Counted from the first letter of the stretch, positions 15,900-23,992 are shown. The stretch: DNA of 27,655 nucleotides from Leptospira sp. 96542 (GCA_029310945.1 JARJFC010000046.1:1-27655), one strand, 5' to 3'. Numbers and translations: made by a program. The notes: generated from the letters alone by a model not told the origin.

Positions 15900-18656
15900 A
15901 TGTTTTTTGGGAATCAAAACATTAAAAATTTTAGCCAAATTTGTTTCATACAAATCTTTGTTTTTGCGGTGTATGCGATCGCTGGGAAATTAAGCTTAAA
16001 CTTATCATCTATCGATGGTTATAGTACTCCCGTTTGGCCTCCTGCTGGATTGGCACTCGGTTTTGTTGTTTTGTTTGGTTATCGAATATGGTTCGCTCTA
16101 TTTTTAGGAGCTTATATTACCAACACACCTTTTTTAGAAAATTCACAAACATTTTTTGAGTTAGTTGTTTCAAACCCACAGAATCTTTTTATATCCTTTG
16201 GTAATTCGGTTTCGGCTGTTTTTGGATCTTATCTGTTGCAAAAATATTCAAAATCAAATTTGAATATTTTTCAAATCAGTGAGATTTTATTTTTTTTCTC
16301 TCTTGCGGGACCTATCGCTTCCTTACTTTCTTCCTTGATTGGTAGTATTTCATTATATGCATTTAACATCATTTATTTAGAGTTTTTATTTCATACTTGG
16401 TTTACATGGTGGATGGGCGATTCTATCGGCATCATTATATTCACTCCTTTTTTAATATTAGTTTGGAAATGGTTTCGAAAGGAAGAAACAACGAGACGTT
16501 TGTTGTTTTTTGCATCCGCAACGATGAGCACTTTCGTTTTGACATTGATTATTTTTTTTATTACTAAAAATTGGGAAAAGGAATTTTTAGAGTCGAGAAT
16601 TAAATCAGACGGGCAAATTATTTCTTCAGAGATTGAGAATAGAATTTCAGAAAACTTACGAGTTGTAAAAGCATTGGGTTCTTTTTTGATTTTGGAAGAA
16701 AACTTAAATCGGAAAAAATTTGATATTTTTTCTGAGTCGATTTTGAAGGAAGCGGAAAGTGTAACGGCTGTTTCCTTGAATTTGTTTGTCACCCATGATA
16801 ATAGAATTTTATTTGAGAAATTATTAAAAACTGATTACCCTGAATCCATCGGAATCTCAATCCGAGACAAAAATAAAATAATTCCATCACCGAATAAAAA
16901 GGAATATGTTGCTGTTCGGTATATTTACCCGTATGAACAAAACAAAACTGCGATAGGATATGATTTATATTCGGATAATGTTCGAAAACATGCCTTATTA
17001 TATGCGAGCGAGCACAATCAACTTGAGATCACTGGTAAAGTGAAATTGGTTCAAAGTTTGGAAGGAGAACTGGGTTTTTTGGTTTTTTATTATATAAATA
17101 ATGGAAACGATTTGAATGGTTATGTAACAGCTATAATTCGAATGGAAGTAATCATAAAAAATTCACTTTTCGGTATTGATCAAAATAATCTTTGTATCCA
17201 ATTTGAAGAAGTAGGTGTTCCGTATGACTCTAGTTTGTATACCAAAAATTGTAGAAAAATTCAGGAGAAAATATTTTCTGATTATTTTTTTGAAAATCAA
17301 ATTTATATCGGTACTCATACTTTTAACATCAAAACGGTCGCCACAAAAGATTATTTTAAAGCAAATGTAACCAACTCTTCTCGATTTTTACTGATCATTT
17401 CATCTATACTTACGGGATTACTCGGTATATTAATGCTCATCATCCTCGGTAAAGAAAAGAGTATTCAGGAAATTGTCGATGAGAGGACATCGGAGTTAAA
17501 CAAGGCGAACCGAGTTAAGTCAGAATTTTTAGCCAACATGAGTCATGAAATTAGAACTCCCATGAACGGAGTTTTAGGAATGTTGACACTGCTTGAACAA
17601 ACTAAAATTGATATAGAACAAAAAGACTATCTAGAAAATGCGAAAAATTCCGTTTTTTCACTCCTTACAATCATTAACGATATACTTGATGTTTCAAAAC
17701 TAGAGAATAAAAAATTAGAAATTATTCCTAAAATAACAAACGTTACTAAGTTATGTAGGGAATTAGTTCAATTGTTTATGGTTGAAGTTAAGAATAAAAA
17801 TCTAGAATTCCAATTGAATATTCAAAACTCTGATGATGATTTACTCGTTTTTGTAGATGAAATTAGATTACGACAAGTATTAATCAATTTAATTGGTAAC
17901 GCATTAAAATTTACGTCGTTTGGAACACTTACTCTGGCCGTTTCATTGAGTGAAGACCAGAATTCTGTTTTGTTTAAAGTTTCAGATACTGGTATTGGAA
18001 TTTCTGAGTATGATATTTCTCGTTTGTTTGACCGGTTTGTTCAATTAGAAAATTCGAGAACAAAAAAGTTTGAGGGTTCTGGACTGGGATTATTCATTTC
18101 AAAACAACTCGTTACCCTTATGGGGGGTGAAATTGAGGTGAGCAGTGTTATTGGTGAAGGGTCAACATTTAAGTTTTGTATCCCTTATGTAAAGATTCAA
18201 ACAGATGTTATTTCAAAAAATACGGAACTTCCATTTTCTAAACCAAATATTGAAAATGGAAGTTTTCATATTTTGGTGGCTGAAGATAATCTATTAAATC
18301 AAAAATTTATACTTAAAATCCTTCAAAAGGAAAATTTTCTGATTACCATAGCAAATAATGGGATGGAAGTAATTCAATTTTTAGATGACACAAAATTTAT
18401 AAATGAATCAAAATTTGATATGATACTAATGGACATTCAAATGCCTTTGTTAGATGGCCTTGAAACAACAAAACAAATACGGACTCGCAACGACATATAT
18501 CAGCAGATTCCTATCATTGCCATCACTGCCAATAGTATGGAATCTCAATTGAATGAATATTTAGAAAATGGAATGAATGATTGTGTAAAAAAACCAATCG
18601 TACTTACTGAATTATTGGCTACAATCTACAAACATTTAAAATCGCACTCTGACTGA
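15900..18656 (+). CDS. hybrid histidine kinase: MASE1, CHASE, HisKA, HATPase, receiver
   Basis: This is a 918-residue sensor kinase. Residues about 15-200 are a multi-helix MASE1-type membrane domain (GKLSLNLSSIDGYSTP, then VWPPAGLALGF). Residues about 220-480 form an extracytoplasmic CHASE-like domain, followed by a helix at about 496-517. The phosphoacceptor is His549 in ANMSHEIRTPMNG. The ATPase domain has its N box at about 662 (NLIGNALKF), then SDTGIGIS and GSGLGLFISKQL. The C-terminal receiver domain begins at about 789 (ILVAEDN) with Asp845 in LMDIQMP and a conserved KKP lysine. It should autophosphorylate and pass phosphate internally, probably to a separate transfer protein. An in-frame TAG directly precedes ATG 15900, so this is the earliest start; it has no ribosome binding site. 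Confidence 0.92.
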   Translation: MFFGNQNIKNFSQICFIQIFVFAVYAIAGKLSLNLSSIDGYSTPVWPPAGLALGFVVLFGYRIWFALFLGAYITNTPFLENSQTFFELVVSNPQNLFISFGNSVSAVFGSYLLQKYSKSNLNIFQISEILFFFSLAGPIASLLSSLIGSISLYAFNIIYLEFLFHTWFTWWMGDSIGIIIFTPFLILVWKWFRKEETTRRLLFFASATMSTFVLTLIIFFITKNWEKEFLESRIKSDGQIISSEIENRISENLRVVKALGSFLILEENLNRKKFDIFSESILKEAESVTAVSLNLFVTHDNRILFEKLLKTDYPESIGISIRDKNKIIPSPNKKEYVAVRYIYPYEQNKTAIGYDLYSDNVRKHALLYASEHNQLEITGKVKLVQSLEGELGFLVFYYINNGNDLNGYVTAIIRMEVIIKNSLFGIDQNNLCIQFEEVGVPYDSSLYTKNCRKIQEKIFSDYFFENQIYIGTHTFNIKTVATKDYFKANVTNSSRFLLIISSILTGLLGILMLIILGKEKSIQEIVDERTSELNKANRVKSEFLANMSHEIRTPMNGVLGMLTLLEQTKIDIEQKDYLENAKNSVFSLLTIINDILDVSKLENKKLEIIPKITNVTKLCRELVQLFMVEVKNKNLEFQLNIQNSDDDLLVFVDEIRLRQVLINLIGNALKFTSFGTLTLAVSLSEDQNSVLFKVSDTGIGISEYDISRLFDRFVQLENSRTKKFEGSGLGLFISKQLVTLMGGEIEVSSVIGEGSTFKFCIPYVKIQTDVISKNTELPFSKPNIENGSFHILVAEDNLLNQKFILKILQKENFLITIANNGMEVIQFLDDTKFINESKFDMILMDIQMPLLDGLETTKQIRTRNDIYQQIPIIAITANSMESQLNEYLENGMNDCVKKPIVLTELLATIYKHLKSHSD

Positions 18657-18693
18657 CTGCTAATTGGTTCAAGTTTTTAAATCATAAATTGGT

Positions 18694-19302
18694 TTAGCGA
18701 TCTGTAATCTTTATTGTTCCCACGATTTGTTTGATTTCCTTCAAGGTTGGTTCAAAATTTTCGTAAACAAAGCCTGATCCGATTAAATAAATATGATTTT
18801 TTCTAGGAAAAATCCAAAAGGCCGAAGCTACTTTTCTTTCATTCTTATTTTCATCTATTAACGTATAAGAAAATAATGAATACCCTGCCAAATTGCCGTT
18901 GATTCTAATAGTTTTTGGTTCTATTAAGTAATCAAAATTTTTTAAAACAAGTGAAATTCTATACAAATATGTTCTTAGGTCGGCAGGAATATTATTAAAT
19001 TTTAAATCGCTTACTTGGACTTTCACATTGATAGTTGCTAGATATTCTTCCAATTCAGGATCTCCCTTGCGAATGGAAAACAAAGGGATTTCATTGTTCT
19101 CATGTAAAAATTTATTAAAGCTGGGAGAACCCAAATCAACTCGTTTAATATTATCCTTAAATTCTTCTACAGTAATATCGTCCCATTCCGCAGGTGCCTC
19201 CATAGAAAACCCAGGGGCTTTAAATTCTCGTTTTTCTGATGGATTCGCAATTACGATGAAAGCTAAACAGAAATAGATCAGAATTGAATATAGTTTTTTC
19301 AT
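18694..19302 (-). CDS. exported protein, unknown function, coupled to WG-repeat gene
   Basis: ATG at 19302 is chosen because it overlaps the upstream stop as ATGA (19299-19302), a standard translational coupling, and because the signal peptide (MKKLYSILIYFCLAFIVIA) begins there. A frame reaching 19338 would add 12 residues before it. The 202-residue product has a mature part starting FKAPGFSMEAPAEWDDI, a pattern like the PsbP/DcrB/DUF1795 fold, in which a stress- or lipid-linked domain begins with a P-x-x-W motif. That link is only suggestive. It is convergent with the hybrid kinase gene, 37 bp away. Confidence 0.75.
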   Translation of the reverse strand: MKKLYSILIYFCLAFIVIANPSEKREFKAPGFSMEAPAEWDDITVEEFKDNIKRVDLGSPSFNKFLHENNEIPLFSIRKGDPELEEYLATINVKVQVSDLKFNNIPADLRTYLYRISLVLKNFDYLIEPKTIRINGNLAGYSLFSYTLIDENKNERKVASAFWIFPRKNHIYLIGSGFVYENFEPTLKEIKQIVGTIKITDR

Positions 19303-20432
19303 TTGTGCAAACACTCTCGTAAGTTTACGAATCCCCATTTACCATTCAATTGATAATTGAAGATTCCATCTTTAATTGATGTTAGATTCTCAAAAATTGG
19401 TGGAACCAACCATTCCGCATCCACTGTGATATATCCGTAACCATTGGAATCGTTTTCCTTTGCCAGTGCAATACCATCATCAAACAAACCAATATAAGCC
19501 AGATTTGGTTCAATTAGATACTCTCCATTTTTTCCGATTTTACCATCTTTTTTATTTATTTCAATAGTGGCATATCCTTCCTTAAAATCTCCAACGGAAT
19601 CATATATCGGTTCGATGATAATTTTGCCAGTTGTATCGAGAAACCCCCATTTTTTGTTGATTTGAAATCGAATGAATCCTTCTTGTATTGATCCCAGGTA
19701 ATCATACTTAGGTGGGATTATGACTTTAAAATCGGAATCCATGAGCCCTACTTTTTTATAGTGACTAAAAAGTAGGTGACCCTTATTATAGATAAAAGGT
19801 TTAATATCATAGTCATCATGGATGAATTTTTTTTCTATACCTTTGCTATTTACTAAACCTTGGTGTTCCTCCCTTTTAAAAGATGCCCATCCATTATATA
19901 GTTCACTGAGCGCATCATATTTTTTTGGTATGACAAACTTACCTTTGGTGTCTATAACACCATACTTCCCATCGTCTTTAATTATTGCGAATCCATTGCG
20001 AAAGATATAAGCTTCATCAAATACCAAATCACCTAAGAAATTTCCCTTTTTATCTATATACGATTTTGGATCTCTAAGGTGATCTCCTGAACGATAAACT
20101 GCATACCCATCGTGATAATCGCTAACAAGCCGAAGTTCAAAATCAAATACGAGATTGTCGTTTATATCGATGAAACCAAATTTACCGCCTTTTTTCGCAC
20201 GGATCCAATCTTCGGATACTTCTGATAAGTCAGTATAAGTTGCGGGGTAAACTTTGATTTTGGGATCTTTTGAGCGTAAATAATCGTATCCGCGCAATTC
20301 ATAATATGGTTTTTCAATACTGAACGTAAAATCGCAACCCTGGAACTTCGGGTTTTCTTTTTTCGGTAGTCCAACACAAAGCATGGGAGCTGTTAGGCTA
20401 AAAATGACAAGGAGACGTTGGATTGAATTCAT
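19299..20432 (-). CDS. exported WG-repeat protein
   Basis: This 377-residue protein has a signal peptide of about 20 residues (LLVIFSLTAPMLCVG). It is followed by about seven WG/KWG-type repeats of roughly 45 residues, for example GKFGFIDINDN, GKYGVIDTKGK, KKWGFLDTTGK, NGYGYITVDAE and GKWGFVN. WG repeats form beta-rich scaffolds, often outside the cytoplasm, and have no single known activity. The degree of repeat conservation varies, with the third and fourth copies eroded. It is the first gene of a two-gene unit with 18694-19302, joined by ATGA. No ribosome binding site is seen before ATG 20432. Confidence 0.88.
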   Translation of the reverse strand: MNSIQRLLVIFSLTAPMLCVGLPKKENPKFQGCDFTFSIEKPYYELRGYDYLRSKDPKIKVYPATYTDLSEVSEDWIRAKKGGKFGFIDINDNLVFDFELRLVSDYHDGYAVYRSGDHLRDPKSYIDKKGNFLGDLVFDEAYIFRNGFAIIKDDGKYGVIDTKGKFVIPKKYDALSELYNGWASFKREEHQGLVNSKGIEKKFIHDDYDIKPFIYNKGHLLFSHYKKVGLMDSDFKVIIPPKYDYLGSIQEGFIRFQINKKWGFLDTTGKIIIEPIYDSVGDFKEGYATIEINKKDGKIGKNGEYLIEPNLAYIGLFDDGIALAKENDSNGYGYITVDAEWLVPPIFENLTSIKDGIFNYQLNGKWGFVNLRECLHK

Positions 20433-20466
20433 TTAGATTGTAATAATTTATTTTTTGAATGGATTG

Positions 20467-20491
20467 GAAAAGCAAATTTCTTAAATTTGCT
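20467..20491 (-). terminator. hairpin terminator after the small 64-residue protein gene
   Basis: AGCAAATTT (20471-20479) and AAATTTGCT (20483-20491) are perfect 9-base complements around a CTT centre. Read on the minus strand, the hairpin is followed directly by TTTT. It sits between the 64-residue protein gene and the WG-repeat gene and fits an intrinsic terminator with a short T-run. Confidence 0.5.
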
Positions 20492-20549
20492 CAATGATGG
20501 GCACCTCGCAATCCACTAATTGTGTTTACATCTTTAGGGTATGCGACCG

Positions 20550-20601
20550 GGCTTTCCGTTCCAATCTTTTCGCATTCGCGAAAAGGATTTCCACTCCAAT
20601 C
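20550..20601. repeat. structured intergenic element: direct repeats flanking a perfect hairpin
   Basis: Two 17-base direct repeats (20550-20566 and 20585-20601; 14 of 17 identical, sharing TTTCC..TCCAATC) flank a perfect 8-bp hairpin, CTTTTCGC-attc-GCGAAAAG (20566-20585). About 37 of the 70 bases from 20541 to 20610 are G or C, clearly more than in the surrounding AT-rich DNA. CCAATCC at 20596-20602 is also complementary to GGATTGG at 20461-20467. The form resembles a dispersed non-coding repeat or a small mobile element. Confidence 0.5.
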
Positions 20602-20649
20602 CCTGGTGCGGGGGAAAATTGGATTAGAATAATTATTTATAAATGTTTG

Positions 20650-20844
20650 TTAGCTGGTTAAAAATGCCTTACTCGCATGCAATAACGCATCCGCTTTATC
20701 CGCACGATTTGCTTGTGCGAATTCTTGCATTTCCTCATTGATGCGAACGAGTGCATCGGATAAGGCTTTCTTTTCTGCCTCTGGGGTTTCAATTTGAGAA
20801 ACGGCGTCGGAACCTAAAATTGTCACTAAATCATTATAATCCAT
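20650..20844 (-). CDS. small helical protein, unknown function
   Basis: ATG at 20844 has GGGAG (20854-20858) at 9 bases and begins two bases after the TAA of the peptidase fragment upstream, so translation may be coupled. A frame reaching 20859 would add five residues without its own binding site. The 64-residue product is acidic and predicted largely helical: EAEKKALSDALVRINEEMQE, then ADKADALLHASKAFL. No family is recognised. Its position directly behind a C39-like peptidase gene could make it a partner or substrate, but that is only context. Confidence 0.6.
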   Translation of the reverse strand: MDYNDLVTILGSDAVSQIETPEAEKKALSDALVRINEEMQEFAQANRADKADALLHASKAFLTS

Positions 20845-20846
20845 GA

Positions 20847-21863
20847 TTATGTCTCCCAATCATTCCATTCTCCTTTCAAATTATTTTTGTACAAGGAAAA
20901 AAGTAAAGAACCTTCAGATTTAATATCGGATTCTTGAATAAGATTAGTAGGGTTTCGAGTTTTTTTGTCAAAATAGTAAAATAGAACAGATGCATTTGAG
21001 TTTCCACCAGTAGCGTCAAGAATGAGTAACCCTTTACCTTGTTCGTTTTTAAAATTCTCTACTGAACCAATTTCGCAAACCCAAATAAATTTAGGAAAAG
21101 AATTATACAAAATCATCATTTTTATTTCCCTTGCCATTTGACTTTTGGGAGCAGACAACGATTGTTTGAATGACCTAGAAGTTGTAAGAAATAATCTGCT
21201 AACAATAGATTCTTTAGAATCACGAATTTCTTTAAACTCGTGTAGTATTTTCCTAGTTAACGCCCTTGCGATTGTTGATTCCATATAGATTCTTTTATTT
21301 AATGGAACGACAGCATAATTGATTTTTACGATTTTAGACTTTTTATAAATTTGATTTAACGAATTAGGATTAATTTCTGAATAGGGAAATAAATTATCAT
21401 CCATCGTTATGAAACTTCTTTCAATTGATGATAAATCTATTATTTTTTCGGATGTTCCTGCAACCACATAGATGTTTTGACTTAAATCTACTTTCGAATG
21501 TCCAAAACAAACGATTGCATGGCGGAAATTGTTATCACCCTCAAGTCCTAGAATGATCGGAATTCCAGATTCCACATAAGTATAAATTTCTTCTAGGAGT
21601 TGGTTCTCGGAATGGTCTTTATTGTGATAAACTAATGAAGTAAATCCTAGCTCACTGATGGCATATGAAATTTCCGCAATGGTGAGACCATTGGATGGGA
21701 TCATTCTCCTTCCTGTTGTCGATCGAATCAATTTCCTTAGTTTGCTTGGAGTGATTGGATTGTAATCTTTATATTTTGAAGAATAATATTCTAAGAGAGT
21801 CCATAGAGAAGATTCGGCACAGGTAAATTGCCTCTCCGTCTTGTGAAATATGAGGAAAACCAT
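20847..21863 (-). CDS. C39-like cysteine peptidase, C-terminal part of a frameshifted gene
   Basis: This 338-codon frame carries a papain-like C39-type core. Cys15 is in TCAESSLW, His115 in NFRHAIVCFGHS, and Asp155/156 in FITMDDNLFPY, the expected Cys-His-Asp order. GRRMIPSNGLTIAEISYAI (about 51-69) is a typical intervening helix. The first 14 residues do not look native: this family should read QDG...TCAESSLW, and the QDG part lies in the other frame of the preceding gene. The two frames overlap by 95 bp and would join if one base were removed near the ATTTACC at about 21821-21827. It is probably the second half of one protein of about 495 residues. Confidence 0.7.
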   Translation of the reverse strand: MVFLIFHKTERQFTCAESSLWTLLEYYSSKYKDYNPITPSKLRKLIRSTTGRRMIPSNGLTIAEISYAISELGFTSLVYHNKDHSENQLLEEIYTYVESGIPIILGLEGDNNFRHAIVCFGHSKVDLSQNIYVVAGTSEKIIDLSSIERSFITMDDNLFPYSEINPNSLNQIYKKSKIVKINYAVVPLNKRIYMESTIARALTRKILHEFKEIRDSKESIVSRLFLTTSRSFKQSLSAPKSQMAREIKMMILYNSFPKFIWVCEIGSVENFKNEQGKGLLILDATGGNSNASVLFYYFDKKTRNPTNLIQESDIKSEGSLLFSLYKNNLKGEWNDWET

Positions 21864-22332
21864 TCACAGATAATTTTTGACCAAAAAATTCAATCGTATA
21901 ACGAGCTAAACAGATTTCAAAATTATGATTGTTGAGTGCCTTAGGAGAAATAACTGACCTAGCGATAGGACGATCAATTGTTGGTCTAAGTATTATAAAT
22001 CCTAAAAATGAACTTTTAAAACTTTCTAAATATTCTGGGTTTCCATCAACTAAATTCTCAAAATTGACATCTTGGAAAAATATAGTAATCCGAATACTAT
22101 TTCGATCATAGGGAATATGTTTTGATGCGAAATATTCATAATAAGAATCTCTATAAATTGCGTCAACGTATGGATATTCAAGAACGAATGTTAGATTTTG
22201 TTTTAAAAATAGCAACCGGTTGTTCATAAACGCATATGATTCATCGGTAAAATTCCAATGAGGGCAAACTTTCGAAATAAAAGATTTTATTTCGGATACT
22301 TGAGCAATTTTTCCTATTTGATAGCGAATCAT
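21769..22332 (-). CDS. N-terminal part of the frameshifted C39-like peptidase gene
   Basis: This 187-codon frame ends with FGQKLSVNGFPHISQDGEA, the entry to a C39-like peptidase core, and then runs off into IYLCRIFSMDSLRILFFKI before stopping. The true continuation (TCAESSLW) lies in the overlapping frame of 20847-21863. The preceding about 150 residues are a mixed alpha/beta N-terminal domain that I do not recognise, with many aromatic residues (YPYVDAIYRDSYYEYF). ATG at 22332 sits 10 bases after a good -10 sequence and has no ribosome binding site, so the mRNA may be nearly leaderless. Confidence 0.65.
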   Translation of the reverse strand: MIRYQIGKIAQVSEIKSFISKVCPHWNFTDESYAFMNNRLLFLKQNLTFVLEYPYVDAIYRDSYYEYFASKHIPYDRNSIRITIFFQDVNFENLVDGNPEYLESFKSSFLGFIILRPTIDRPIARSVISPKALNNHNFEICLARYTIEFFGQKLSVNGFPHISQDGEAIYLCRIFSMDSLRILFFKI

Positions 22333-22342
22333 TGGAAAACCA

Positions 22343-22370
22343 ATATTAACTATTTTTCAGATTATTACAA
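22343..22370 (-). promoter_or_regulatory. promoter of the C39-like peptidase gene
   Basis: On the minus strand TTGTAA (22365-22370) is followed after 16 bases by TAATAT (22343-22348), 10 bases before the ATG at 22332. The -10 differs from the consensus by two transposed bases. The spacing to the start codon implies a very short leader. Apart from this promoter I see nothing convincing in the 136-bp gap (22333-22468). Confidence 0.4.
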
Positions 22371-22468
22371 CGCTAAATTTGATTTTTCCTAAGTCTTCTT
22401 ATAGAGGTTCAATGGAGAGGAATCGCATTGCGACATTTGATAGTGAGCTCATAATTACAAGGATAGAT

Positions 22469-23449
22469 CTAAGGTCGTATTGATTTTGCTTTTAGTGCAC
22501 AAAATTTTTTAAAGCGTGAATCCAATACAATTCCATGAAGAGAATCTCTGTGAGAGAGAATTTTTTTAAGAATAAGATAAAATTCGAAATCAGTAGCGTA
22601 TGGATATTGATTGTTCGCATTTCCAATGATTCCATTTATCTTTGCACTCAGATCCATTTTGTTTTGACTTTTTAAGATTTCAATAAAGATATCTTTTTCA
22701 TTTTCTTTGAATGAAGTAAGTGTCTCGAAATTTTTTTTCGAAGTTTCCGAATTAAATTCTACATCTTGAAAGATATAAATAAGCCTATTACCTGAGCTCT
22801 GTAAACATATTTCTTGGTGGTTTTGTAAAGTTTCTCGAATAGAAAAGATGGTAGATTTTTCAAATTGTTTATGTATTTTAAGATGTTCAGCTAATGATAT
22901 GATTTTTCCCGAAGCGTCACACAGTGCGATTGCGCTTTCAAAAGGAAGAAATTCTTGAAGTTTAATGATGATTGCTTGATCGGAAATATTTGCCTTTCTA
23001 AATATATTGAAAGCGGTTACTAAGTCATTTTTGCTAAGCACTGAAAAAATCCAATTTGAATTGATCAATAATTCCGAGGCAAATTCGTTCGCTTCTTTTT
23101 CAATTTTCCAATAAGTATCATTTTCATAAATATAACTAGCATCAGTATGGCAAAAAATTGTGCCTACATGCCATGGAATCAATATATGACCCAGTTCATG
23201 TGCTAGTGTAAACCGAAGGCGATTTTTAGGAAGTAATTTTGAGACTAGAATTTTTGGTCGAGTAAATGGATCTTTTTTTTCAAGAAGAACCGCATCTACG
23301 TTAGTTGGAAAAATGACCTCTTCAATATCTGCAAATTCCTTTATTAGTATTTCTATATCGACAGGTATTTCAATTTTATCTCTATTAATCAGTCTTAGGG
23401 CTAATTTTGAAGGCGGATTTAAGTTAGGCGGCCTGTTGATTGTAGCCAT
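22469..23449 (-). CDS. ImmA/IrrE-type metallopeptidase
   Basis: This 326-residue protein has a zinc-metallopeptidase domain with HELGH (84-88) and a downstream EKEANEFASELL (117-128), whose Glu is the expected third ligand. This is the ImmA/IrrE arrangement. The N-terminal 80 residues, with PVDIEILIKEFADIEEV, match the usual lead-in. About 200 residues after the peptidase core (from about 130) are helical and unassigned. ImmA of Bacillus ICEBs1 cleaves a repressor, and IrrE of Deinococcus triggers a damage response by cleaving a regulator. It overlaps the acidic 116-residue gene by 31 bp, so it is probably part of the module with the E3-type toxin. Cleavage of the acidic partner is a natural but untested hypothesis. 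Confidence 0.88.
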   Translation of the reverse strand: MATINRPPNLNPPSKLALRLINRDKIEIPVDIEILIKEFADIEEVIFPTNVDAVLLEKKDPFTRPKILVSKLLPKNRLRFTLAHELGHILIPWHVGTIFCHTDASYIYENDTYWKIEKEANEFASELLINSNWIFSVLSKNDLVTAFNIFRKANISDQAIIIKLQEFLPFESAIALCDASGKIISLAEHLKIHKQFEKSTIFSIRETLQNHQEICLQSSGNRLIYIFQDVEFNSETSKKNFETLTSFKENEKDIFIEILKSQNKMDLSAKINGIIGNANNQYPYATDFEFYLILKKILSHRDSLHGIVLDSRFKKFCALKAKSIRP

Positions 23450-23769
23450 TGAATCAAAATTTCTGCATCCTTTGAACCTTCTGATGTTCTAGCAGCCAAA
23501 CTAAGGTTACTTTTAGAAACGATATCTTTCAATTCGTCTGAAAGAGATACCCGATGTTTTCTTGCGTGTATTATATAGGAGAGGATTCCTGGTTTCTCAA
23601 CCCAAAGTGCATATTCGTCTTTTGTCATTCCTAAGAATTCCGAAAGACTTAGTGTGCTGTCTGAATCATGCCATTCGTCCACGAAATCATCTATCTCATC
23701 GATGAATCTTTCCCCAGCCAAACAAAGGTCGATAAATGATTTAGAATTTGACAATGCATTACTTAACAT
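23419..23769 (-). CDS. acidic protein, probable antitoxin/immunity partner of the E3-type toxin
   Basis: ATG at 23769 is preferred because AAGGGAGAAGGA lies just upstream and because the start overlaps the toxin stop by only 11 bp; a frame reaching 23817 would add 16 residues. The 116-residue product has a strongly acidic patch (IDEIDDFVDEWHDSDS, eight acidic residues in sixteen) followed by LSLSEFLGMTKDEYALWVEK, then a C-terminal AARTSEGSKDAEILIQWL and STGRL. The repeated style of this segment suggests a conserved family often found beside ImmA/IrrE genes. High acidity fits neutralising a basic rRNA-targeting RNase. No helix-turn-helix is obvious. The antitoxin role is inferred from order, overlap and charge. 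Confidence 0.7.
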   Translation of the reverse strand: MLSNALSNSKSFIDLCLAGERFIDEIDDFVDEWHDSDSTLSLSEFLGMTKDEYALWVEKPGILSYIIHARKHRVSLSDELKDIVSKSNLSLAARTSEGSKDAEILIQWLQSTGRLT

Positions 23770-23992
23770 CGATCCTTCTCCCTTTTGTTTCTTCTTTGAT
23801 AAAAACACCATGGACATTCAGGACGCCTAAATGCCGGCCTCTTTTTGAGTAGACCTCAACTTCGCCATGAAGAGAATCCCATTGGTATAATTGGCTTCCG
23901 TCTTCATTTGACCAAGTTTTTCTTCCACTGACAACACCAATTTTCTTCTGAGCGTGTAGAAAACAATCATCAGGAATTTCTTTTCCGCCCAT
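23759..23992 (-). CDS. stand-alone colicin E3-type cytotoxic RNase domain
   Basis: This 77-residue protein matches the C-terminal killing domain of colicin E3/cloacin DF13 (Cytotoxic family) along most of its length: GRKTWSNEDGSQLYQWDS, LHGEVEVYSKRGRHLGVLNV, then KGRRIDVK. Colicin E3 residues Asp510, His513, Glu517 and Arg545 align with Asp39, His42, Glu46 and Arg72 (or Arg73), so the active site looks intact. Colicin E3 cleaves 16S rRNA in the decoding site, between A1493 and G1494, blocking translation. No receptor, translocation or secretion domain is present and the gene is not fused to anything, so it probably acts inside the cell as a toxin of a toxin-antitoxin module. It is the first gene of a three-gene overlapping unit with its own promoter. 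Confidence 0.82.
   Translation of the reverse strand: MGGKEIPDDCFLHAQKKIGVVSGRKTWSNEDGSQLYQWDSLHGEVEVYSKRGRHLGVLNVHGVFIKEETKGRRIDVK

Noticed and set aside
18657..18693. Repeated AATTGGTT between the hybrid kinase and the convergent gene as a terminator
   Set aside because: The two copies are in direct, not inverted, orientation and cannot form a hairpin with each other.
20541..20610. The hairpin element as an integron attC site
   Set aside because: The flanking repeats are direct rather than inverted, the conserved core trinucleotides are not seen, and there is no integrase in the window.
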